Shown in pieces: positions 1 through 5,666 of a stretch of DNA of 9,763 nt. The notes under the pieces are model-generated. The model did not search any database. It was not told the origin of the DNA and worked only from the letters and a program-made list of their open reading frames with translations. The stretch lies in contig JAWKWA010000042.1 of assembly GCA_041397765.1 (NCBI GenBank), positions 1 through 9,763 of the forward strand, written 5' to 3'. Within the stretch, counting starts at the first letter, position 1, and every line of letters begins with the position of its first letter. The DNA is from JAWKWA01 sp041397765. Lineage in GTDB: Bacteria; Pseudomonadota; Alphaproteobacteria; Rhizobiales; Hyphomicrobiaceae. A program made the translations under genes and the position numbers.

Positions 1-69
1 GTCGAGACGCGCGCCCCGCATCGCGCCCTGCTCAGGCCGGCGACCGGCCCTCACCCGCGCCAAGTCTAG

Positions 70-86
70 CAGGTCGCTGAAAAACC
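70..86 (+). repeat. Left terminal inverted repeat of the IS
   Basis: This 17-bp sequence, CAGGTCGCTGAAAAACC, is the exact reverse complement of 1442-1458. It marks the end of the element nearer the transposase C-terminus and is the expected transposase binding and cleavage site. Confidence 0.92.
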
Positions 87-170
87 GTCGATTGGAGTGG
101 CGACACTGCCGGCCGAGGCATCTGGAAGGGCACTTCTGGCTCGGCACTGCCCCGCATCGTCCTCTTTGCT

Positions 171-1376
171 TCAGGCCGCGAGCAGCCTTGGCAGCCGGGC
201 GAGATTGTAGGCGGCCATGGTCAGCGTGAACTGGGCGCCGACGCGGTTCAGGCCGCGCAGCATGGTCTTGGCGATCGGCCCGATCGTCTTGCCCCAGCCG
301 AACGGCTCCTCGACCAGTTTGCGCTTCCTCTGGCTCGTCGCGTAGCCCGCATGCCGCGTGGTGCGCGCGTCGATGGCCGAGTGCCTCGCCTTCGCCGCCA
401 CATGCGGCGTGACGCACATCTGCCTCAGCTTCGCGACGAAGCCGCGATCATCGTAGCCCTTGTCGGCGCCGAGCGTGATCCTCCGCGTCGAACCGGGGGA
501 CGCGCGCTCGATCATGGCGAGTGCGGCGCGTCGCTCGGCCGTGCCGTCGGCATGCGTGAGCTCCGTCGCGACGACGAACCCATTGCGGTTCTCGGTCAGC
601 GCATGGCCCATGTAACAGAGCTGCGCCGGGCGGCCCTTGGCCTTGCGGTAGAGCCGCGCCTGCGGATCGGTGACGGAGGCGTGCGTCGCATTCGACCAGG
701 TCTCGCCGCGCCAGTTGCGCTCGACGTTCCGGCCGATGCTGCCCTCGCCTGTGCTGCCGTCGCTGTCGCTGCCTGTCGCCATATCGCCTGCTCCCGTCCT
801 CGTCGCCTCGTCCGCCGCCTGTCCCCCATCCAGGGCTGCCGGTGGCGGTGGCGGTGACCCATCGGGGGGTGGCGCGTCAGGTGCGGCGGCTTTCGGCTTG
901 AAGCTCTTGAACGACGCCCATGCCTCGACCAGCGTACCGTCGACGGAGAAATGATCGTCCGACAGCAGCGGCGCTATCCTTTCGTGTGCCAGGATCGCCG
1001 CCAGCAGCTTCTGCGACATCTCGGTGTTGAGCAGCCGGTCGCGGTTCTTCGTGAACACGGTCGCCACCCACACCGGCTCGTCAATCGACAGCCCGACGAA
1101 CCAGCGGAACAGCAGATTGTACTGCAGTTGCTCCATCAGCTGCGTCTCCGAGCGGATCGAGAACAGGATCTGCACAAGGCTCGCGCGCAGCAGCCGTTCC
1201 GGCGCGATCGAGGGCCGTCCCTCGTCCGCGTAGAGCGCCGAGAAATCGGCATTGAGCGCGGCGAGCGCCGCGTCGACGACGCCCTTGATCTTACGCAGCG
1301 GATGGCGCGCCGGGATGCGCTCCTCCAGGTTCACGTACGAAAACAGCGAGCCCGTCTGCTTGTCCGATCCGCGCAT
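171..1376 (-). CDS. IS5-family transposase (DDE)
   Basis: This 401-aa DDE transposase cuts and joins the IS ends. The N-terminal third is the DUF772-type domain typical of IS5 relatives, with the conserved run FRWFVGL at about residues 90-96. The catalytic triad reads D146 (in SVDGT), D305 (in LGADKGYD) and E356. E356 lies in the family signature R-x3-E-x6-K, seen as R352, E356 and K363. A low-complexity Pro/Ala/Gly/Ser segment at about residues 160-215 lies between the first two Asp residues; inserts are common there in this family. An in-frame ATG 33 bases upstream (1409) exists, but the ATG at 1376 has a GGAGG 7 bases before it and gives the usual MRGSD start. No frameshift or internal stop is visible. 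The length is normal, so the gene looks functional. Confidence 0.93.
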   Translation of the reverse strand: MRGSDKQTGSLFSYVNLEERIPARHPLRKIKGVVDAALAALNADFSALYADEGRPSIAPERLLRASLVQILFSIRSETQLMEQLQYNLLFRWFVGLSIDEPVWVATVFTKNRDRLLNTEMSQKLLAAILAHERIAPLLSDDHFSVDGTLVEAWASFKSFKPKAAAPDAPPPDGSPPPPPAALDGGQAADEATRTGAGDMATGSDSDGSTGEGSIGRNVERNWRGETWSNATHASVTDPQARLYRKAKGRPAQLCYMGHALTENRNGFVVATELTHADGTAERRAALAMIERASPGSTRRITLGADKGYDDRGFVAKLRQMCVTPHVAAKARHSAIDARTTRHAGYATSQRKRKLVEEPFGWGKTIGPIAKTMLRGLNRVGAQFTLTMAAYNLARLPRLLAA

Positions 1377-1383
1377 GCGCCTG

Positions 1384-1390
1384 CCTCCCT
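1384..1390 (-). promoter_or_regulatory. Ribosome binding site of the transposase
   Basis: On the minus strand this reads AGGGAGG, with 7 bases between GGAGG and the ATG at 1376. It decides the start: the longer alternative, beginning at 1409, would place this site inside the coding region. Confidence 0.7.
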
Positions 1391-1441
1391 GTAAGGGAGA
1401 TGGAATCATGTTCGCGATGCCGTGTCAGTAGGTGCCTGGAG

Positions 1442-1458
1442 GGTTTTTCAGCGACCTG
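1442..1458 (-). repeat. Right terminal inverted repeat of the IS
   Basis: This is the exact reverse complement of the left repeat at 70-86. It lies 66 bp upstream of the transposase start, so the transposase promoter must lie in or beside this end. TTAG (1459-1462) follows it, matching CTAG at the other end in 3 of 4 bases. Confidence 0.92.
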
Positions 1459-1462
1459 TTAG

Positions 1463-1757
1463 TGCAACGACTTTTCTGTGGCGGCTGGCCAGGACACGCA
1501 CAGCCTTGGGTCGACAATGGCCGTAACACTCGCCGGGACCAGACCAGCGTTGCTGGGCGTGTACTCCATTGCCACGATCGCCATCTCGCCACGACCTGGT
1601 AGGCCGGTCCGGCGACAGGCATGCACAGTGGCACCCGGTCTCGCACTGGCAATGTCCGTTAGCTGATGTATCGCGTCTGCGTCTCGATGCCAGCCTTCGG
1701 ACGGACTATCGCTTCGCGCCGATGTCTGCAAACTCCGCCAAGCCGTCCTCGCCCTCC
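1463..1757. other. About 300 bp with no convincing gene
   Basis: This stretch lies between the right end of the IS and the stop of the 173-aa minus-strand gene. It contains only short overlapping frames of about 60-100 codons on both strands, none with a credible ribosome binding site or a recognisable domain. One minus-strand frame (1459-1761) overlaps the upstream gene as ATGA and ends in a TAA within the IS target site. Its composition looks non-coding and no Shine-Dalgarno precedes it. It could be a decayed gene, but I cannot support that. The short flank 1-65 on the other side of the IS is likewise unassigned. Confidence 0.5.
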
Positions 1758-2279
1758 TCATTCCATGACCGGCTCGACGTCGGGACGTGGCGCTGGCGGA
1801 TTGTGATGCCGCTGGTCCCGCTGCTCGGCAACCATCTTTGCGAGTGGCGATGATGGCCGATCTGGTCGCGGTATGGACCGCGCATGCTGGACGGCCTCGT
1901 CGAGCAGCTTCTCGCGTTCGAGCAGGCTTTGCGTGTCATAGTCGTCGGGCGGGAAGGCCTGCTTGACCGCCTCCTCGAGGTCCCACTGCCGCTCGACACG
2001 CGCGTTGATGGCCTTGTCCAGCACAGCCTTCAGCGTGTCGAGGAGCCGCGTGACGACCTCGACCGGCACGCCGTCCGCCTTCCAGGCGGCGCCCTGATAG
2101 TAGGTTACGGCCTCCTGGTAGTCCCGACGTGCGCTCGCCTCCCCGGCCTTCAGCGCGATGGTCTCGGCGGCCAGACGGCGCAGATAGCCGTCGCGGTCCC
2201 GTGCCCATTGGATGTGATCCCGCCAGGCGTCGCCGGCGGCTTTCTTGACACGCGCGAGGATGTCGGACGGCGTATCCAT
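1758..2279 (-). CDS. Hypothetical helical protein, 173 aa
   Basis: I do not recognise this family. The 173-aa product is hydrophilic and looks almost entirely alpha-helical, rich in Ala, Arg, Glu, Asp and Lys. There is no signal peptide, no membrane segment and no Cys cluster. The central part, about residues 30-140, has long charged amphipathic stretches that could form a coiled coil or helical bundle. The C-terminus from about residue 135 is Pro/Arg/Asp-rich and probably disordered. The ATG at 2279 is preceded by a purine-rich GAGAG on the minus strand about 10 bases upstream, a weak ribosome binding site. The amino-acid composition is protein-like and the frame is clean. Its distance from the other minus-strand genes leaves it without functional context. 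It may be an accessory gene of the mobile element. Confidence 0.65.
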   Translation of the reverse strand: MDTPSDILARVKKAAGDAWRDHIQWARDRDGYLRRLAAETIALKAGEASARRDYQEAVTYYQGAAWKADGVPVEVVTRLLDTLKAVLDKAINARVERQWDLEEAVKQAFPPDDYDTQSLLEREKLLDEAVQHARSIPRPDRPSSPLAKMVAEQRDQRHHNPPAPRPDVEPVME

Positions 2280-2465
2280 GTGAGGTCTCTCGGCTCAAAT
2301 CACGCGAGACCGCAGTCTGTCCCAATCCCGCCGAAAGAGCTACAGCCCGGACGCATGCCGTCGCGACCGAAATGAAGCTCAATGCCGATCATCCTTGCGG
2401 AACGACACTGAACACGGGCTTCGCCACCGCTCTGCGCGCAGCACATGGCGAGATCATATCAAACA

Positions 2466-2495
2466 GAAGGGCCACCCCTTGCGGGGCGACCCTTC
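2466..2495 (-). terminator. Strong imperfect hairpin, possible terminator
   Basis: A 13-position stem with two mismatches encloses a 4-base loop (TTGC on the plus strand). The inner CCCC/GGGG and outer GAAGGG/CCCTTC blocks pair exactly. On the minus strand it is followed by TCTGTTTGATATGA, which is T-containing but not a clean T-run. It lies about 150 bases downstream of the 85-aa gene, so it could end that transcript. It may instead be a structured repeat. Confidence 0.4.
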
Positions 2496-2605
2496 CGTCA
2501 TCCCTGCGGTCATCGCCGTCCCCGGCTGCACCGCATTTCAATTCTACCTCAAGTCTTGGCCCGGCTCCATTCTCATCATCCCTGCCAAATATCCTAGCGG
2601 GGTGT

Positions 2606-2625
2606 GGGGCCGGCAATGAGGCCCC
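2606..2625 (-). other. Short GC hairpin downstream of the 85-aa gene
   Basis: The 6-bp arms GGGGCC (2606-2611) and GGCCCC (2620-2625) flank an 8-base loop. It begins about 18 bases after the stop of the 85-aa gene, where a terminator would be expected. No T-run follows on the minus strand, so a rho-independent terminator is only weakly supported. Confidence 0.3.
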
Positions 2626-2643
2626 GCGAGCGTGCCGCAAGCT

Positions 2644-2901
2644 CTAGGGTCGCGGCTTGACCAGCGCCGTGTCGAGCAACACCGTGTCGCCTGTGTCGCG
2701 CGAGAGAGCGATCCCCGCCGCCATGGCGAGATGCACGAGCTCCTCGCGGAAGGCCCCTGCCTTCAGCGGGGTCGTCTTCTCCTTGCCACACCATGCCACG
2801 TAATCCTGGTGGGCTTCGTCGGCGGTCAGCACCGTGCCCGCGCGCGGCAGCAGCCGGGCGGCCATGTAGGCGAGCGTGCGACCGACGGGCGGTGGCGTCA
2901 T
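2644..2901 (-). CDS. Small protein with primase-type winged-helix pattern
   Basis: This 85-aa protein has no signal peptide or membrane segment. From about residue 26 to 60 the spacing of DYVAWCG, then PLKAGAF, then EEL resembles the small winged-helix module at the C-terminus of P4/D5-type plasmid and phage primase-helicases, where a Tyr and a Trp-Cys pair precede a Pro-Leu and a Phe. A short beta hairpin near the end (TVLLDTALV) would fit the wing. The resemblance is by eye, so a role in DNA binding is inference. The ATG at 2901 overlaps the stop of the upstream minus-strand ORF as ATGA, suggesting translational coupling if that ORF is real. The gene lies just behind the mobilisation region and points away from it. 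It could be a stand-alone replication or regulatory protein. Confidence 0.65.
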   Translation of the reverse strand: MTPPPVGRTLAYMAARLLPRAGTVLTADEAHQDYVAWCGKEKTTPLKAGAFREELVHLAMAAGIALSRDTGDTVLLDTALVKPRP

Positions 2902-3224
2902 GGCCCGGACCTCATCATCTGCTGCGGCACGTCACTGAACCACGCTTTGCACCTCGGCGCCAGAATGGGCAGGTGATTCGGCGGCGGCCCGATGCCTGCG
3001 ACCCGATGCACCGCGGAACATGGCGCGCCGCGCCGACGCATATCCCGGCGAGACGTCCCCGTTTCCCGGCCGTGCGACGCGGCTGCTCCCTGCCCTTCGC
3101 CGTTTCGCAAGGCGTGCGTATGTTCAGCCATGTCCAGCGCCGTCCAAAGTAACATTGCGGCGGATTTGCGGTATTTGTCTTGTTTTTGCTCGTGACTGTT
3201 GCTTTCTGGTGTCGATTTCTCCAT
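2898..3224 (-). CDS. Doubtful hypothetical ORF, 108 aa
   Basis: The product would be 108 aa with no recognisable domain. The N-terminus is rich in Glu, Gln, Ser and Lys, followed by a short helical, hydrophobic stretch (AAMLLWTALDMAEH, about residues 22-35). The middle is rich in Gly, Arg and Ala and looks less protein-like; the end is rich in Pro and Met. The ATG at 3224 is preceded only by a loose purine stretch (GAGAAAAG on the minus strand). In its favour, its TGA overlaps the next ATG as ATGA, and its start faces the divergent mobC gene across a region with promoter-like lower GC. A longer start at 3281 is possible but would run close to the palindrome. It may be a spurious frame. Confidence 0.4.
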   Translation of the reverse strand: MEKSTPESNSHEQKQDKYRKSAAMLLWTALDMAEHTHALRNGEGQGAAASHGRETGTSRRDMRRRGAPCSAVHRVAGIGPPPNHLPILAPRCKAWFSDVPQQMMRSGP

Positions 3225-3282
3225 GTCTTTTCTCACGCACGACAAAACCAATGCTTCCGATAAGACGCTCGGAGCCAGCAAT

Positions 3283-3304
3283 GTGATTGACCACGGTCAA
3301 TCAC
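3283..3304. repeat. Perfect 22-bp palindrome upstream of mobC
   Basis: The 10-bp arms GTGATTGACC and GGTCAATCAC are perfect reverse complements around a 2-base centre (AC). The symmetry and size suit a dimeric repressor operator, for example for the ribbon-helix-helix N-terminus of MobC, or an oriT inverted repeat bound by the relaxase. It lies 72 bases upstream of the mobC ATG. Confidence 0.75.
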
Positions 3305-3324
3305 CGGAGCCCCAAGGGGCTCCG
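3305..3324. repeat. Perfect hairpin abutting the palindrome
   Basis: The 8-bp arms CGGAGCCC and GGGCTCCG enclose a CAAG loop. The hairpin starts on the base after the palindrome. No T-run follows on either strand, so a terminator is unlikely. An oriT stem-loop or an mRNA leader structure for mobC fits better. Confidence 0.7.
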
Positions 3325-3375
3325 TGCTGGTCCTCAGACGCCGGAGGCTCGGGCAGGAGGGATCGGAGAACTGCA

Positions 3376-3684
3376 ATGGCGCTCAATCGCTACGCCCGCA
3401 CGCGGCTGCCGGAGGATCTCCATGGCGTGCTCCTGTTCGAGGCCGATCTCCGCAGGATGACGGTGTCCAGGCTCATTCGGGCGATCCTCGCCGACCGCTA
3501 CCGGGGCACGCCTATGCCGAGGACACGGCTCGGTGGACCGGCCGAGGCCGTCGCCCGGGAGCTCAACCGGATCGGGGTCAATCTCAACCAGCTCGCCCAC
3601 GTGGCGAATGCCACGCATTCGATCGACCGGATCGCCTTCGACGATCTCGCCAAGAAGCTGATCGCTGCCCTGGAGAGGCTCTGA
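3376..3684 (+). CDS. mobC: MobC-family mobilisation accessory protein
   Basis: This 102-aa protein belongs to the MobC family of relaxosome accessory proteins, which bind oriT and help the relaxase open the strands at the nick site. The N-terminal half (about residues 5-45: a short basic strand followed by two helices) has the ribbon-helix-helix character of small plasmid DNA-binding proteins. The C-terminal half contains the family hallmark LNRIGVNLNQLA at about residues 63-74, followed by a helical tail. The ATG at 3376 has GGAG 7 bases upstream. A longer in-frame opening back to 3199 runs through the palindrome and hairpin, so it is rejected. The stop overlaps the relaxase start (TGATG), indicating coupled translation. 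The palindrome upstream suggests autoregulation, which is inference. Confidence 0.9.
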   Translation: MALNRYARTRLPEDLHGVLLFEADLRRMTVSRLIRAILADRYRGTPMPRTRLGGPAEAVARELNRIGVNLNQLAHVANATHSIDRIAFDDLAKKLIAALERL

Positions 3685-4307
3685 TGATCGCGAACGTTCC
3701 CCGTGCCGGACGGGCGTTTGCGGGCCTTGCCCGCTACCTCGTCGAGGGGCGCGCCGGCCGGCCGGCCTCCAAGGGCCGGGTCGCCTGGACGAAGGCTTTC
3801 AACCTGATGACGGATGATGCCGTGATGGCTGCGAAGATCATGACCGCCACCGCCCGCCTCTCCAAGCGCTGCGAGCGCCCGGTCTACCATCTGATCGTCA
3901 GTTGGCATGTCGACGAGCGGCCTCTGCGCGCGCAGATGGAGACGGTCGCGACCGCGACGCTCGGCGATCTTGGGCTCGCCGGCCACCAGGTCCTCATCGT
4001 CGCCCACAAGGACAGGACGAACCCGCACATGCACCTCGTGATCAATCGCGTGCATCCCGAGACGGGCGTCGCCTGGACGGCCTCCCACGACTACCGGCGG
4101 ATCGAGCGCTCGGTCTTCCGGCAGGCGAAGGCTCTGGGATTCCGGGCCGTGCCCGGGCGGCACAACGGACCCGACGCCGGGCCGAGACAAGAAAGCCGAC
4201 GGCGGGCGCCGACCAAGGGGGCGGTCCATCTCTCCCGCAAGCGGCGGTTGGCGGCAGCACCCGTGCCGGCACCTGCGCAGCAGACCGAGCCGGAGCCTCA
4301 GGCCTGA
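3684..4307 (+). CDS. Short VirD2/MobA-type relaxase (MOBP-like)
   Basis: The relaxase nicks oriT, attaches covalently to the 5' end and pilots the strand to the coupling protein. This 207-aa protein carries the core nuclease motifs. The probable catalytic Tyr is Y18 in GLARYL. The HUH metal-binding motif H108-x-D110-x2-N113-x-H115-x-H117-x3-N121 is complete. The core ends near residue 160 and is followed by a basic, then Pro/Ala/Gln/Glu-rich tail. Family members usually carry a longer C-terminal part (helicase, primase or secretion-signal region); here there is almost none, so it is a near-minimal relaxase. No frameshift is visible. It overlaps mobC by 1 base and is followed, after 69 bases, by the kinase gene. 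The presence of a coupling-type ATPase but no visible type IV secretion genes in the window makes a mobilisable element likely, at least locally. Confidence 0.92.
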   Translation: MIANVPRAGRAFAGLARYLVEGRAGRPASKGRVAWTKAFNLMTDDAVMAAKIMTATARLSKRCERPVYHLIVSWHVDERPLRAQMETVATATLGDLGLAGHQVLIVAHKDRTNPHMHLVINRVHPETGVAWTASHDYRRIERSVFRQAKALGFRAVPGRHNGPDAGPRQESRRRAPTKGAVHLSRKRRLAAAPVPAPAQQTEPEPQA

Positions 4308-4361
4308 GGTTCCGCAGGTTCCACTCCCATTCCGCGATGTTCCGCGTCGTCCCTGAGGTTC
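4303..4361 (+). repeat. Pair of 10-bp direct repeats after the relaxase
   Basis: CCTGAGGTTC occurs at 4303-4312 and again at 4352-4361. Three copies of TTCCGC (4310, 4330 and 4340) lie between them. The repeats fill most of the 69-base gap between relaxase and kinase, just before the kinase ribosome binding site. They may be chance, a leftover of local duplication, or an mRNA element separating the two translation units. Confidence 0.35.
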
Positions 4362-4362
4362 T

Positions 4363-4370
4363 CAGGAGGA
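4363..4370 (+). promoter_or_regulatory. Strong ribosome binding site of the kinase gene
   Basis: CAGGAGGA lies 6 bases before the ATG at 4377. It fixes the kinase start and shows that this gene is translated independently of the relaxase. Confidence 0.65.
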
Positions 4371-4376
4371 TCCGTC

Positions 4377-5612
4377 ATGGCTGATATCCTGCCCAATACT
4401 CTGTGGGCCTATCGTCCGGCTCTACCGAAAGTGCCTGGCAGCGAGAGCTGGACCCCGGTCGAGGTCAGCGCTCCGTTGAGCGGCACTGGAAGGCGGCACG
4501 GCACGCATTCTGAGGATCGCAACGCCGGGCTTCGAGAGCCGGGTCGCCAAGGTGTTCTTCGCGCATGCACTGCCAATCCGGCGCTCGACGGCGTCGCACG
4601 AGAAGCTGCTGTTCCTCGCCCGGTTCCGCCAGGCGCTGACGGCCGGACATCAGGGGCAGGCACCGGCACGCCTTATGTGGTCTGGCCCGACCGGCTGCTC
4701 TATGCCGAGAAAACGATGAAGGCCGAGGTCCTCGCTGGTTTCACCATGCCCGTCGTCGAAGGGGCACAGCCACTGACGACTTTCATCACGCCCCGGCACC
4801 GGGCGCGCTTCTTCCGCCATGCCTCGGCCGATGCCGCTTACTGGCTGGCCGGCCGGATCGCGGAATGCGTCGCCGATCTGCACGGGCGCGAGAAGGCGAG
4901 CGGCATTCTGATCACCGACCTGACGCCGCGGAACATTCTCGTCTCGCCGGAGCTCGGCGTCCGCTTCATCGACGCGGACAGCTTTCAGTACCGTCTCGCG
5001 ACGGGCATTCATCGCAGCCTCGAAGTCGACGCCGGGCTTCCGGGCGCCGCGTATCGCCGCCGCCGTTCGCAGCGCTCAGGTGCTGCCGGTATTCGAGACC
5101 GACGACGATGCCTATGCGCTCGCAATCGTCCTCTTCCACGTGCTCGTCGACGGCGCCCACCCGTTCGGGCCGGAGCCGCCTTCGAGGTCAACGGCGTCGA
5201 GCCCGACGAGGAGGACAATATGCTGGCCCGTCGCTTCCCTTACGTGGACGCGGCGCGCATGGGGCCGCCGAAGATCCGGTTGCAGACTTGGCAGAAGCTG
5301 CCCGAGCGGGTGAAAGCCGCCTTCGAGCAAGTCTTCGTCAAGGGGGTGGTCGTGCCTCCGCGCGCCTGGGCCGAGCTCTTGGCGAAGGCGCGTCTCGAGG
5401 CGGGCTCGGTCCAGCCGACAAGGCCTGCGCCGAAACCCTCGTCACCGCGTCCGACGCCGCCGCCGGCTTCAGCTGCACCTGCCGCAACTCATATCGCCGA
5501 CGACGTCCACGCCCTCGTGCGCAAGGTCGTCGCCACGATTGCCCCATCTACGAAGCGGGCGGCAAGCGCGACACCGCAGCCTGCGAAGGCTCCTCGTCGA
5601 CCCGTCTCGTAG
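4377..5612 (+). CDS. YegI/TerY-P-type protein kinase, frameshifted
   Basis: This is a Ser/Thr-type protein kinase resembling the kinase of the TerY-P triad (E. coli YegI). The start is secure: AGGAGG lies 7 bases before the ATG. The frame is open for 411 codons but contains protein-like sequence only in parts. Residues 1-38, about 97-215 and about 275-411 look genuine. They include the catalytic loop DLTPRNIL (D181, N186) and the DFG-equivalent DAD (D199). The other kinase parts lie one frame over (+1). The Gly-rich loop (GGTARIL) and invariant Lys (RVAKVFF) are at about 4489-4663. The activation-segment end (TPGFRAP) and the helical ETDDDAYALAIVLFHVL are at about 5035-5180. So the gene has two compensating frameshift pairs, near 4490/4663 and 5030/5182. 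Read as written, the product lacks the ATP-binding Lys and is probably inactive; with four single-base corrections it would be a complete kinase. The C-terminus is a Pro/Ala-rich linker plus a short helix. Confidence 0.75.
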   Translation: MADILPNTLWAYRPALPKVPGSESWTPVEVSAPLSGTGRRHGTHSEDRNAGLREPGRQGVLRACTANPALDGVAREAAVPRPVPPGADGRTSGAGTGTPYVVWPDRLLYAEKTMKAEVLAGFTMPVVEGAQPLTTFITPRHRARFFRHASADAAYWLAGRIAECVADLHGREKASGILITDLTPRNILVSPELGVRFIDADSFQYRLATGIHRSLEVDAGLPGAAYRRRRSQRSGAAGIRDRRRCLCARNRPLPRARRRRPPVRAGAAFEVNGVEPDEEDNMLARRFPYVDAARMGPPKIRLQTWQKLPERVKAAFEQVFVKGVVVPPRAWAELLAKARLEAGSVQPTRPAPKPSSPRPTPPPASAAPAATHIADDVHALVRKVVATIAPSTKRAASATPQPAKAPRRPVS

Positions 5613-5666
5613 GCGGCGTGCGTTCCAGTCCTCCCCGAACTGCAACCAGGATTCCGGAGACCTCAG

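Larger units (their letters stand above)
70..1458 (-). mobile_element. IS5-family insertion sequence, complete
   Basis: The element is bounded by perfect 17-bp inverted repeats (left 70-86, CAGGTCGCTGAAAAACC; right 1442-1458, its exact reverse complement). Between them is one intact minus-strand transposase gene. The 4 bases outside each end are CTAG (66-69) and TTAG (1459-1462). This fits the YTAR-type target duplication of IS5 relatives with one mismatch; a 2-bp TA or 3-bp TAG duplication is also possible. The length of about 1.39 kb is normal for the family. The intact gene and matching ends suggest a recent, possibly active copy. The sequence 87-170, between the left repeat and the transposase stop, contains no further gene that I can see. 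Confidence 0.9.
2280..2643. other. Intergenic region with two hairpins, no clear gene
   Basis: These 364 bases separate two minus-strand genes. Open frames of 74-91 codons occur on both strands but have alternative starts, no good Shine-Dalgarno and an atypical composition, so I do not call them. What can be seen is structure: a hairpin at 2466-2495 and another at 2606-2625, both downstream of the 85-aa gene that ends at 2644. A small leader, untranslated region or non-coding RNA is possible but not shown. Confidence 0.5.
3225..3375. promoter_or_regulatory. Divergent intergenic region, candidate oriT/operator
   Basis: This 151-bp gap lies between the minus-strand ORF and mobC. Its left part is less GC-rich than its surroundings. 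It holds a perfect 22-bp palindrome (3283-3304) and a directly abutting perfect hairpin (3305-3324). In MOBP-type mobilisation systems the origin of transfer normally lies next to mobC and the relaxase and contains inverted repeats, so this is the most likely oriT. I cannot identify the nick site: no clear YATCCTGY-like sequence is present. No convincing -35/-10 pair stands out. Confidence 0.5.

Noticed and set aside
351..857. A 168-codon plus-strand frame inside the insertion sequence
   Set aside because: It is antisense to the transposase, whose catalytic motifs are intact. The product is Arg-rich and featureless.
1459..1761. A 100-codon minus-strand frame beginning with an ATGA overlap after the 173-aa gene
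   Set aside because: There is no ribosome binding site, the composition is non-coding-like, and no homology is recognised. The overlap alone is not enough.
2589..2596. ATATCCTA, similar to the RP4/Ti-type nick sequence ATATCCTG
   Set aside because: The key G is replaced by A, the site lies about 780 bases from mobC, and the only nearby inverted repeat is on the wrong side for that oriT layout.
3305..3324. The perfect hairpin as a rho-independent terminator
   Set aside because: No T-run follows on either strand, and no gene ends nearby pointing into it.
3498..4229. A 243-codon minus-strand frame opposite mobC and the relaxase
   Set aside because: Both plus-strand genes have clear family motifs; the antisense product has none.
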